Source: G965205525 sp965205525 (GTDB lineage: Bacteria; Pseudomonadota; Gammaproteobacteria; JABABF01). Taken from it: a stretch of 64,000 nt of DNA. Both the position numbers and the translations under genes were made by a program. The notes under the pieces were generated by a model. It made no database searches and was not told the origin of the DNA. It was given only the letters and a program-made list of their open reading frames with translations. How positions within the stretch are numbered: position 1 is the first letter of the stretch; the number at the start of each line of letters is the position of its first letter. Positions 23,737 through 31,174 of the stretch are shown here, piece after piece. Location of the stretch: contig OZ242171.1 of assembly GCA_965205525.1 (NCBI GenBank), forward strand, positions 868,001 through 932,000, given 5' to 3'.

Positions 23737-25641
23737 ATGTCTTATAAAGGCAGCCTCGCTCACCTTCTGTCGCTTTCCCCTATGAGTAATTTTGACCATC
23801 AGGCCAGTCTCAAGAATTTAATTGCTAGTGGCAGAGAAAAAGGATATCTCACCTACAACGAGGTCAACGACCATCTGCCTCAGGGTGTCACGGAGGAGGA
23901 GCGGGTTGAGGAACTCATTCAGACTATCGTCAGTATGGGCATCCAGGTATACGATGTCCCCCCGGATGATGCCTCCTTATTGCTAGCGGATGACAGCGAA
24001 GCGGATCCCGATGATGTTGAAATGGCCGAAGCCGCTGAAGTGGCAGCGGCCTTGGCGGACAGCGATGGCGAAGCCCGCACCCATGACCCGGTTCGCATGT
24101 ACATGCACGAAATGGGCTCGGTGGATCTCTTGACCCGGGAAGGGGAGATCGCCATCGCCAAGCGCATTGAAGCCGGCCTGATAGAGACCATGTCGGCACT
24201 GGCTATTTTCCCCGGTGTCGTTGAGGAAGTTCTAGGCATTTTCAATCAGCAAAAAAAGAGACACAACGGATTGAACAGTGTTCTGGCCGGCGACATGACC
24301 CCCGGGCAGGATCAATACCCGGAGCAGCCGGCGGCTTCTGCCAGCATGGAAGAGAAGAAAAAAATACGGGAGAACCAGGTGGGGAACATGACCTTGAAAA
24401 GGGCGTACCAGCGTGTTGAGGAGCTGGAAAACATCTTCCACAAAACCAAGAAATCGCTAAGCCGCTATGGGCGTAACAGCCCGGCGGGTAAACGCGCCCT
24501 GGCTCGTCTGGCAGAAAATTTCAAATACCTGAAGGTCAATCCGCAAGTTTTTACCCAGCAGGTGCAAAAGGTGCGCTTCCAGATTGAGGAGATTCGCGCG
24601 GAGGAGCGCAAGATCATGAACCTGTGCGTAAACCGGGCGAGAATGCCTGCCGACGAATTCCGCAAGCGTTTTCCCGGATCTGAACTGGACAGCCGCTGGG
24701 TGGGCCGGCTTCCTCCCAAGAAGGGTTCCTGGGTTACGCGAGTCAAGGCACGCAAGGATGAAATCAAAATGCACCAGCGTCGCCTCGCTGAAGCCATGGA
24801 GAATTTGGGCTCAGAACATAAAAAGGGCTTAGGGTGTGGCATCACCGTGTCGGAGGTGCATGATATTGCCCGTCACATCTTCCTGGGCGAGGCGCGTCTG
24901 CACGGGGCCAAGAAGGACATGAGCACAGCTAACCTCCGGCTGGTGATCTCCATCGCCAAGAAATACACCAACCGGGGCTTGCAGTTTCTAGATCTGATCC
25001 AAGAGGGCAATATCGGTCTGATGAAAGCAGTGGATAAATTTGAATACCGTCGCGGTTTCAAGTTTTCCACCTATGCGACCTGGTGGATACGGCAGGCGAT
25101 TACTCGCGCGATTGCCGACCAGGCGCGCACCATTCGCATCCCGGTGCACATGATTGAGACCATCAACAAGATGAATAGGATGGTGCGTCATTTTGAGCAG
25201 GATCACGGGCGTGCGCCTTCTGTGAAGGAGATTGCCGAGCATTTAGAAATGCCGGAGGAAAAAGTGCGCCGGGTGATGGCCGCGGCTCGGGATCCGCTCT
25301 CCACGGAAACCCCGGTCGGTGAGGACGAGGATTCTCATGTGGGAGCATTCATCAGCGATCCCAACCGGGAATCTCCCATGGAGCGCAGGGTCAGCGAGGA
25401 GCTGCAGGAGGTGATACACAGCATGCTTGCCGACCTCCCGATGCGTGAGCAAAAGGTTGTGTGCATGCGCTTCGGCATTGACAAGAAGGGCTCCGAGCAT
25501 ACTTTGGAAGACGTGGGCAAAGAGTTTGAAGTCACCCGCGAGCGCATCCGGCAAATAGAGGTCAATGCACTTCACAAGCTGCGCGGCAACAAGTATCGGA
25601 AGCGTTTGCAGGACTTCATGAGCCAGCTTTCAGACGAATAA
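23737..25641 (+). CDS. rpoD: RNA polymerase sigma-70 factor
   Basis: Primary sigma factor, up to 634 aa. Region 1.1 includes GYLTYNEVNDHLPQ and MGIQVYDVPPDDA; region 1.2 is DPVRMYMHEMGSVDLLTREGE. The long non-conserved insert spans about residues 150-385. Region 2 has NLRLVISIAKKYTNRG, DLIQEGNIGLMKAVDKF and FSTYATWWIRQAI. Region 3 is HMIETINKMNR, and region 4 has MRFGIDKKGSEHTLEDVG and TRERIRQIEVNAL. The ATG at 23737 has a purine-rich AGGCGA just upstream. Homology would also allow the ATG at 23782 (MSNFDHQASLKNLI), which lacks a visible Shine-Dalgarno. tRNA-Ile2 follows 24 nt after the stop. Confidence 0.97.
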   Translation: MSYKGSLAHLLSLSPMSNFDHQASLKNLIASGREKGYLTYNEVNDHLPQGVTEEERVEELIQTIVSMGIQVYDVPPDDASLLLADDSEADPDDVEMAEAAEVAAALADSDGEARTHDPVRMYMHEMGSVDLLTREGEIAIAKRIEAGLIETMSALAIFPGVVEEVLGIFNQQKKRHNGLNSVLAGDMTPGQDQYPEQPAASASMEEKKKIRENQVGNMTLKRAYQRVEELENIFHKTKKSLSRYGRNSPAGKRALARLAENFKYLKVNPQVFTQQVQKVRFQIEEIRAEERKIMNLCVNRARMPADEFRKRFPGSELDSRWVGRLPPKKGSWVTRVKARKDEIKMHQRRLAEAMENLGSEHKKGLGCGITVSEVHDIARHIFLGEARLHGAKKDMSTANLRLVISIAKKYTNRGLQFLDLIQEGNIGLMKAVDKFEYRRGFKFSTYATWWIRQAITRAIADQARTIRIPVHMIETINKMNRMVRHFEQDHGRAPSVKEIAEHLEMPEEKVRRVMAAARDPLSTETPVGEDEDSHVGAFISDPNRESPMERRVSEELQEVIHSMLADLPMREQKVVCMRFGIDKKGSEHTLEDVGKEFEVTRERIRQIEVNALHKLRGNKYRKRLQDFMSQLSDE

Positions 25642-25665
25642 GAGGAACTATCTCCTGTTTGCGTG

Positions 25666-25742
25666 GGGCCTGTAGCTCAGTTGGTTAGAGCAGGCGACTC
25701 ATAATCGCCGGGTCGCGGGTTCGAATCCCTCCAGGCCCACCA
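25666..25742 (+). tRNA. tRNA-Ile2 (CAT, lysidine-type)
   Basis: A 77-nt cloverleaf with acceptor stem GGGCCTG/CAGGCCC, discriminator A and an encoded CCA. The anticodon stem GGCGA/TCGCC encloses CTCATAA, anticodon CAT. The AGAGCAGGCGACTCATAATC block matches E. coli ileX rather than elongator tRNA-Met, and an Ile2 tRNA next to rpoD is a known pseudomonad arrangement. The AUA-decoding identity assumes TilS modification of C34. Confidence 0.85.
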
Positions 25743-25762
25743 TTTCTCTCCTTCATGCTGCA

Positions 25763-25800
25763 CCGCTGCCCGGTGGTGTGAAAGCGGCTTTTATTTTTTT
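25763..25800 (+). terminator. Candidate Rho-independent terminator after tRNA-Ile2
   Basis: CCGCT (25763-25767) can pair with AGCGG (25783-25787) and is followed by CTTTTATTTTTTT. The stem is short with a large loop, so confidence is moderate. The T tract overlaps the end of the convergent lambda P-like gene. Confidence 0.4.
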
Positions 25801-26210
25801 CTGATTAACTTTCGCGTCGCGGCAATGGCCCGCAGAATGCCCTCTCGGTTCAGAGGTTTTTCTGCAGGAGGCAGAGACAGGGGCGGGGGCAGGGGCAGGT
25901 CTTCGTATTTTTCCAGCACTTCCCGGATTGTCGGCAGGAACTTGGTGCCGACGGCGGCGGTGCGGGCGGCATGCAGCAGCCGCACCTGATTTGGGCGCTG
26001 TTTTTTCAGGATTTGGTACCACAGCAGCTTGGCGTGGCCCAGTTTTTCCTGGCTGTCATAGGCATTTTTGAATTGCTGGGGAAACAGCAGTTCAAACTCG
26101 GCAAAAATTCTGTCAATGGCATCCTGCAGGTCCTCGTCCCGCTGCCGCCCGGGAGCGGGATGGGAGACTGTTGGAGGAGTGTTTTCAGGCACCATGTCTC
26201 CAAGACGCAT
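25791..26210 (-). CDS. Phage lambda P-like replication protein (putative domesticated helicase loader, DopE-like)
   Basis: A 139-aa protein. The core, about residues 28-105, matches the lambda P family in pattern: IDRIFAEFELLFPQQFKNAY, then KLGHAKLLWYQILKKQRPNQ, then LLHAARTAAVGTKFLPTIRE. Lambda P brings the DnaB helicase to the origin. The C-terminus is Pro-rich then basic (IAATRKLIRKK). The start at 26210 overlaps the end of the DnaT-domain gene by 26 bp, so the two are coupled. No other phage gene is nearby. From memory, a published comparative study proposed that lambda O/P-derived genes (dopC/dopE) replaced dciA in some gammaproteobacteria; this gene fits dopE, but I cannot run the comparison. 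Confidence 0.75.
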   Translation of the reverse strand: MRLGDMVPENTPPTVSHPAPGRQRDEDLQDAIDRIFAEFELLFPQQFKNAYDSQEKLGHAKLLWYQILKKQRPNQVRLLHAARTAAVGTKFLPTIREVLEKYEDLPLPPPLSLPPAEKPLNREGILRAIAATRKLIRKK

Positions 26211-27240
26211 CGGTATGGCGTCCTACAAAATCCTGCCACTTGCCCTGGCTGTCGCCGGTGTGTGCCATGTTATGCCGGGAGGCCCACTCCCGCTTTACGA
26301 AGCGCATGAACACGCTGCCCCAGGATTTTGAGGACTGGCCGGCCTCGCGCCAATACAGCACGAATTCCGGCACCTTCTCCTCGGCAAATTCCGGGCTTAT
26401 ATGAGACTTCTTCAGCATGTCGTGGATCTCTGCGGGAGGCTCCCAGTCCGAGGGCATCAGGCCCGGCTCTATGCCTTTCTCCAAGGCTTCCTGCCAGATG
26501 CGCCACTGGCCTCTGAGATGCTGAACGAATTTGCTGTCCCAAGCCCCTGCTTCTCGGTCCTTTTCCTGCCAGTACAGGATGAATTCTGGGATGGCGTCCT
26601 GAATGAAGGATTTTTCTATGCCTGAGTTTTCCAGAATGACCAGGGCATCCTCGCTGGGTCGCCAGTCGCGGCTGATAGCAGTTGACTCAGGCTCCGGCTG
26701 CTGGGCTCGCCGCCAGGCGGCCACCGCATGGCGATAAAACTTCTCGTTCCAGGAGTAGGCGGGTTCGGCCCGCTCATACCACCGGCGCACGAAGGCATCC
26801 ACCTGCCCGGCGGCAAAGCTCCGAGGGATGCCCTCCCGATGCTCCAAGCTGGCCAGCGTATCTTCACCCGGGCTCCAGTGGCGGGGCAGACGAGTGGCTC
26901 CCGCCACTGGCTCCGGCTGCTCCGGGTTCGAGGGCGAGGTTTGAAAGCAAAAGTGCAGTTCGCCACCCTGCTGCAGCGGGGGAGAGGAAACGCTGATGAC
27001 GCCTTTGTCCTGGAGGCTGCGGGCGATGCGGTCTATCTCCAAGACGCCCCAGAAGGGCAGCTGCCTTTGCAGCGCATGCATGTTGATCCGGCGGGAGGTG
27101 CTGCTCCCATCAGTCTCAGTTTCCCGATGGCTCGCCCATTCGCTGAGAAACTGCAGCAGCACGGCCTCCTCCAGCCCGAGAGTTGCCGCTAAGTCTCGGG
27201 GTACGGCGATGATGGGTTTGGTGAGCGGCGAAGTGAGCAT
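26185..27240 (-). CDS. Winged-helix plus triple DnaT-domain replication protein (putative DopC-like)
   Basis: A 351-aa protein. Residues ~8-100 look like a lambda O/DnaD-style winged helix: PIIAVPRDLAATLGLEEAVLL, a spacer, then RSLQDKGVISV. Three tandem copies of the DnaT DNA-binding domain follow at about 119-179, 190-250 and 262-322. Each has a W-x-P start (HWSPGEDTL, DWRPSEDAL, DWEPPAEIH), a middle (D/E)F-x3-W motif (DAFVRRWYE, PEFILYWQE, PEFVLYWRE), and a closing SW..KF/AW..KF/SW..VF with a final W. DnaT acts in primosome assembly. It overlaps the lambda P-like gene and begins just downstream of a minus-strand TATAAA (27249-27254). It is divergent from mrp. Confidence 0.75.
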   Translation of the reverse strand: MLTSPLTKPIIAVPRDLAATLGLEEAVLLQFLSEWASHRETETDGSSTSRRINMHALQRQLPFWGVLEIDRIARSLQDKGVISVSSPPLQQGGELHFCFQTSPSNPEQPEPVAGATRLPRHWSPGEDTLASLEHREGIPRSFAAGQVDAFVRRWYERAEPAYSWNEKFYRHAVAAWRRAQQPEPESTAISRDWRPSEDALVILENSGIEKSFIQDAIPEFILYWQEKDREAGAWDSKFVQHLRGQWRIWQEALEKGIEPGLMPSDWEPPAEIHDMLKKSHISPEFAEEKVPEFVLYWREAGQSSKSWGSVFMRFVKREWASRHNMAHTGDSQGKWQDFVGRHTDASWRHGA

Positions 27241-27369
27241 GACAATACTTTATACGATAGCTGACTCTCGGCGTTTGCCGTATCAAAGTGTACTGCTGGG
27301 GAAAGGGCGAGCGGAGGCAGCGGGCATTGCTGACCCTCTGCATTTGCCGTGTCAGAACGGGGCAGGGGA

Positions 27370-27375
27370 TATAAT
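27370..27375 (+). promoter_or_regulatory. Candidate -10 box for mrp-dcd
   Basis: A perfect TATAAT 25 nt upstream of the mrp ATG, in the divergent gap. A TTGCCG at 27344-27349 lies 20 nt upstream, which is a long spacing, so the -35 is doubtful. Confidence 0.45.
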
Positions 27376-27400
27376 CAGGCGATCATGTGTCAGGGTCGAA

Positions 27401-28537
27401 ATGAACAGCATTGACAAGGAGCATCTGCGCCAGGCGCTCGGTGCTTGGCGCGACCCCTGCACGGGCATGGAGGCATCTGCTGGCGGTGCGATCAAGGAAT
27501 GTCAGGTGGAGAATGGGCGCATTCGGGTCCGCATCCAGCTCGGTTATCCCGCCGCTGGCCTTCGGGAGGAGATGGAAAAGCAGGCCAGAGATATCATCCA
27601 GACGGTCCCGGGAGTGCGGGAGACAGGGGCCAAAGTGGATGTGGAAATAAACTGGGCAGTGCGTTCAGCCTGCCCCCAGGAGGGTATGCACAGTCTTGCG
27701 GAAGTGCGCAATATCATCGCCGTGGCCTCGGGCAAAGGCGGTGTCGGGAAATCCTTCGTAGCAGCCAACCTGGCCCTGGCACTGGCGGCGGAGGGGGCGG
27801 AAACCGGTCTTCTTGATGCGGATATCTACGGCCCCAGCCAGCAGCTGATGCTGGGGATTGAGGCCGGTCAGAGACCCGATACACGTCCCCCGGGAAAGCT
27901 GGTGCCAATACTGGCCCATGGCCTGCAGCTGATGTCTATGGGCTGCTTGGTGACCGAGCGCACACCGATGGTATGGCGCGGCCCGATGGTCAGCGGCGCC
28001 CTGCAGCAGCTGGTGGGGCAGACCCTGTGGAAGGGCTTGGACTACCTGGTGGTGGATATGCCTCCAGGCACCGGCGATGTGCAGTTGACCTTGGCCCAGA
28101 AGGTGCCGGTGGCCGGTGCGGTGATCGTCACGACCCCTCAGGATTTGGCCCTGCAGGATGCCTGCAAGGGCATTGAAATGTTTCGCAAGGTGGGTGTGGC
28201 AGTGCTCGGCGTGGTGGAAAACATGGGGATGTATGTCTGTCCTGGCTGTGGCCGCGAGGAGCAGCTCTTTGGCAGTGGCGGCGGCGAGCAGGTGGCGCGA
28301 GATTACGATATTCGTCTTCTCGGCAGCCTGCCCTTAGATGTCAGTGTCCGGGAGCAGACAGAGAGGGGCTGCCCCGCGGTGGCGGCGGAGCCGGAGGGAG
28401 AGATGGCCGCCCGTTTCCGGGAGATCGCCCGGCAGATGGCGGCGCTCCTGTCACAGCAGAAGCCAGAGCCGCTGCACAGAATTCACGCTGTAGAAGTTGT
28501 CCCGGCGAAGGGTGCTGCAGAGGAGAAAAATAGTTGA
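27401..28537 (+). CDS. mrp: Iron-sulfur cluster carrier protein (Mrp/ApbC family)
   Basis: ATP-binding carrier that delivers Fe-S clusters to apoproteins. The 378-aa product has an N-terminal MIP18-like (DUF59) domain (residues ~1-100). The deviant Walker A is ASGKGGVGKSFVAANLALAL, followed by LLDADIYGPSQ, DMPPGTGDVQLTLAQ and the cluster-binding CPGC (VCPGCGREEQLFG). I chose the ATG at 27401 (MNSIDKEHL); the frame is open further upstream but overlaps the divergent gene. The stop overlaps the dcd start. Confidence 0.95.
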   Translation: MNSIDKEHLRQALGAWRDPCTGMEASAGGAIKECQVENGRIRVRIQLGYPAAGLREEMEKQARDIIQTVPGVRETGAKVDVEINWAVRSACPQEGMHSLAEVRNIIAVASGKGGVGKSFVAANLALALAAEGAETGLLDADIYGPSQQLMLGIEAGQRPDTRPPGKLVPILAHGLQLMSMGCLVTERTPMVWRGPMVSGALQQLVGQTLWKGLDYLVVDMPPGTGDVQLTLAQKVPVAGAVIVTTPQDLALQDACKGIEMFRKVGVAVLGVVENMGMYVCPGCGREEQLFGSGGGEQVARDYDIRLLGSLPLDVSVREQTERGCPAVAAEPEGEMAARFREIARQMAALLSQQKPEPLHRIHAVEVVPAKGAAEEKNS

Positions 28538-29100
28538 GCATACAGTCAGATCGCTGGATCCGCCGCATGGCGGCGGAGGGCATGATTGAGCCCTTTGAGC
28601 CCCAGCAGGTGCGGCAGCTGCCGGACGGGCGGCGGGTAATCTCCTACGGCACCTCCAGCTATGGCTACGATGTGCGCTGTGCGCCGGAGTTCCTGGTGTT
28701 TACCAACATTCACTCGGCGGTAGTGGATCCGAAGGACTTTGACACCCGCAGTTTCGTGGATATCAAGGATGATGTCTGCATCATTCCTCCCAACTCCTTT
28801 GCCCTGGCGCGGACCATTGAATACTTCTGCATCCCCGATGATGTGCTCACATTGTGCGTGGGGAAATCCACCTATGCCCGGTGCGGGATTATCGTCAATG
28901 TCACGCCCCTTGAACCGGGCTGGGAGGGACATGTCACGCTGGAATTTTCCAATACCACCAGCCTGCCGGCAAGAATTTATGCCAACGAGGGCATTGCGCA
29001 GGTCCTGTTCTTCAAGGGCGAGGAGCCCTGCGAGACCAATTATCGAGAGCGCAAGGGCAAGTACCAGGGACAGAGGGGAGTGGTGCTGCCGAAGTCCTGA
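28534..29100 (+). CDS. dcd: dCTP deaminase
   Basis: Deaminates dCTP to dUTP in thymidylate supply. The 188-aa protein has SYGTSSYGYDVRCAPEF, the catalytic GKSTYARCGI (Ser/Arg), VTPLEPGWEGHVTLEFSN with the active-site Glu, and the C-terminal QGQRGVVLPKS lid. The start is TTG at 28534, overlapping the mrp stop as TTGA. Its N-terminus SIQSDRWIRRMA matches the family, so the unusual start is well supported. A terminator follows. Confidence 0.96.
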   Translation: MSIQSDRWIRRMAAEGMIEPFEPQQVRQLPDGRRVISYGTSSYGYDVRCAPEFLVFTNIHSAVVDPKDFDTRSFVDIKDDVCIIPPNSFALARTIEYFCIPDDVLTLCVGKSTYARCGIIVNVTPLEPGWEGHVTLEFSNTTSLPARIYANEGIAQVLFFKGEEPCETNYRERKGKYQGQRGVVLPKS

Positions 29101-29111
29101 GGGCGGGCACG

Positions 29112-29134
29112 AGGGGCACTGTCAGCCCTTTTTT
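29112..29134 (+). terminator. Rho-independent terminator after dcd
   Basis: AGGGGC (29112-29117) pairs with GCCCTT (29125-29130) around a 7-nt loop, with one G-T pair. TTTT continues after the stem. It lies 12 nt after the dcd stop codon and ends the mrp-dcd unit. Confidence 0.6.
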
Positions 29135-29218
29135 AGAGTCTGCCCGCTCGCGGCAGAGTTCTCTGCTCGCGCCTGCAAAATGGGTCCGGCGTGGCACAGG
29201 CAGGCCGCCCGCATCGCT

Positions 29219-29920
29219 TTATTCTGAAATAGCTTTCAAGAGTGCGGTGTGCTCTTTTCCATTTTCTCGCCACTGCACTTGCACCGGCAGGTAGTCCCGC
29301 TGTAGTGCATGCCAGACAATGCCCTGCTTTTGGTTCCTCTCATCCAAGGTGACCGCCTCAATGCGCAGGGCGGAGAAGTCTCCCGCCGGCGTGCTGATCT
29401 TTTCAATGCCTGCGTTTCTGATTTTCACGGTGCGAATTTTCCCCCGGCTGATAAGCCGGTAGGTGCCCCCTGGCCAGCCGGGACCCAGGGCCTGCAGGTC
29501 AAGGCGCTGCTGCAGGCTGTAGCCCAGCGGATCCAGCAGACCCGGGGACAGAGGAAGTATCTCGCTGCTTTGCTTCTCTTCTGTCTGCACTTGCTTCGCA
29601 GTCCAGTCAAACTGAACCCGCCGTCGCCGTCCCAGCGCCCGGTAGGTGTAGAGCAGCGGGCGCAGCGCGCCGTTTTTTATTTCCAGCTCGCTCTCTTCTC
29701 GCACCCTGATAAACATCCAAGAGAGTGTCCTCTGCACTAGGATCCGCCCGCCCTCTGTGTGCCTGAGCCGCCACTCCATGGCAGCATCCGGCCCGGGCCG
29801 AGGAACGGTGTAAAAAGCGCGAAACGCTGAGGGCAGATATTCATCGGCAGCGGCGGGGCCGGCGAGGAGGGCAGCCGACAGCAGCAGCAGGGCTTGCAGT
29901 TTGAACCGCTTGTAGGGCAT
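29219..29920 (-). CDS. DUF3108 domain exported protein
   Basis: A 233-aa periplasmic protein of unknown function. A signal peptide (LQALLLLSAALLAGPAAADE) is followed by a DUF3108-type beta-rich region: FRAFYTVPR, LRPLLYTYRALGRRRRVQFDW, PGLLDPLGYSLQQRLDL, IEKISTPAGDFSALRIEAV and WHALQRDYLPVQVQW. DUF3108 genes are often near purN/purM in gammaproteobacteria, and purN is here with only cytochrome b561 between. It is divergent from the b561 gene. Confidence 0.88.
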   Translation of the reverse strand: MPYKRFKLQALLLLSAALLAGPAAADEYLPSAFRAFYTVPRPGPDAAMEWRLRHTEGGRILVQRTLSWMFIRVREESELEIKNGALRPLLYTYRALGRRRRVQFDWTAKQVQTEEKQSSEILPLSPGLLDPLGYSLQQRLDLQALGPGWPGGTYRLISRGKIRTVKIRNAGIEKISTPAGDFSALRIEAVTLDERNQKQGIVWHALQRDYLPVQVQWRENGKEHTALLKAISE

Positions 29921-29952
29921 GATTAAGCCATATTGTGCAGGGAGAGAGTACC

Positions 29953-30507
29953 GTGCAAATTCAGAACACCAAACAATCTTACGGTCTGCTGGCCTGGCTG
30001 TTTCACTGGGTGCTGGCCATTTTAGTCATCTTGTCCATTGTCGGCGGCTACCAGGATGCCGCCATGCCCGACGGCCCCGAAAAGTGGGAGGCCATCGCAC
30101 TGCATAAGTCCATGGGTCTTTTGATACTGCTGTTGGTATTGTCGCGCCTTTTCTGGCGGCTTCGCAATCCTGCCCCCCGGCTGCCGGAGGGCACTTCGCC
30201 CCTGCGTCGCCTGCTGGCCTATGCCAATCACGGGCTCCTGTACTTTTTTATTCTTCTGCAGCCTGCCTCCGGCATCTTGATGTCGGTTGCAGCGGGCTAC
30301 CCGCCCAATTTCTTCGGCCTCTGGCAGATGCCCCAATTTATGGAGAAGAGCGAGTCCCTGTCAGGAACCATGCACAGTGTGCACGAATGGGGCTGGGTGC
30401 TTTTGTCGCTGCTGATCTCACTGCACCTGCTCGCTGCCCTTCATCATCAGTTTTTCCTCAAGGACGGCGTGCTGAAACGCATGCTGAGACCCGGCGCAAC
30501 AGCCTGA
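29953..30507 (+). CDS. Cytochrome b561 family protein
   Basis: Diheme inner-membrane electron-transfer protein, 184 aa with four membrane segments. Heme-ligand-type histidines lie in LAWLFHWVLAI, ALHKSMGLLIL, YANHGLLYFF and SLHLLAALHHQF. I start it at GTG 29953 because GGAGAG sits 6 nt upstream; an in-frame GTG at 29935 would add six residues. The electron acceptor is unknown. It converges on purN with one base between stop codons. Confidence 0.88.
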   Translation: MQIQNTKQSYGLLAWLFHWVLAILVILSIVGGYQDAAMPDGPEKWEAIALHKSMGLLILLLVLSRLFWRLRNPAPRLPEGTSPLRRLLAYANHGLLYFFILLQPASGILMSVAAGYPPNFFGLWQMPQFMEKSESLSGTMHSVHEWGWVLLSLLISLHLLAALHHQFFLKDGVLKRMLRPGATA

Positions 30508-30508
30508 C

Positions 30509-31174
30509 TCAGAGAGATTCCCTCGAGTAGCGGTAGCCGCTTTTCGGCAGTGCCTTGCCGTCTAGCAGGACACGGTCTTCCTTCATTTCCAAGCGCCCGG
30601 CGGCAAACCATTTGATCGCCAGAGGCAGGATGCGGTGCTCTTGGCTCCGCACATCTGCTTGCAGGCTTTCAGGGGTATGCTCAGGCTTTAGCGGCACAGC
30701 GCCCTGAATGATGCGGGGCCCCTGATCCAGCTCTTCAATCACAAAATGCACGGTGGCACCGTGTTCACTGTCGCCGTTTGCAAGAGCCAGTTCGTGTGTG
30801 TGCAGGCCAGGGTACTTGGGCAGCAGGGAGGGATGCAGATTGATCAGCCGTCCCTGCCAGGGGTCCACGAAGACAGCACTTAGGATGCGCATAAAACCAG
30901 CCAAAATCACCAGGTCCGGCTCTGCCTCGCTCACTCGTTTTAGCAGGGCCCGGTCAAAATCCTCTCTAGCACCGAAATCTCGGTGGGAGAGCAGGACAGC
31001 GGGGATGCCGGCTTCCTCGGCCCGCTTCAGTGCGCCGGAGTCCGGCCGGTTGCTGAGCACCAGCTCAATGGAGCAGGGCAGTCTGCCCTCTTCAATTGCA
31101 TGGATAAGAGATTGCAGGTTGGTGCCGTTGCCGGAGACCAGCACCGCCAGCCGGCAGGGGGATGTTTTCGCCAT
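30509..31174 (-). CDS. purN: Phosphoribosylglycinamide formyltransferase
   Basis: Transfers a formyl group from 10-formyl-THF to GAR in purine synthesis. The 221-aa protein has LVSGNGTNLQSLIHAIE (phosphate-binding start), LVLSNRPDSGALKRAEEAG, LAGFMRILS, the catalytic INLHPSLLPKYPGLHTHE (Asn/His) and HFVIEELDQGPRIIQ with the catalytic Asp. The ATG directly abuts the purM stop codon, so the two are coupled. Confidence 0.97.
   Translation of the reverse strand: MAKTSPCRLAVLVSGNGTNLQSLIHAIEEGRLPCSIELVLSNRPDSGALKRAEEAGIPAVLLSHRDFGAREDFDRALLKRVSEAEPDLVILAGFMRILSAVFVDPWQGRLINLHPSLLPKYPGLHTHELALANGDSEHGATVHFVIEELDQGPRIIQGAVPLKPEHTPESLQADVRSQEHRILPLAIKWFAAGRLEMKEDRVLLDGKALPKSGYRYSRESL

Noticed and set aside
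25666..25742. tRNA-Met call from the CAT anticodon
   Set aside because: The anticodon arm and flanks match ileX-type tRNA-Ile2 better than elongator or initiator tRNA-Met, and the position after rpoD supports this.
25743..27400. Prophage remnant
   Set aside because: Only the two replication-type genes are present; there is no integrase, structural gene or att-like duplication of the tRNA end, so domestication is preferred.
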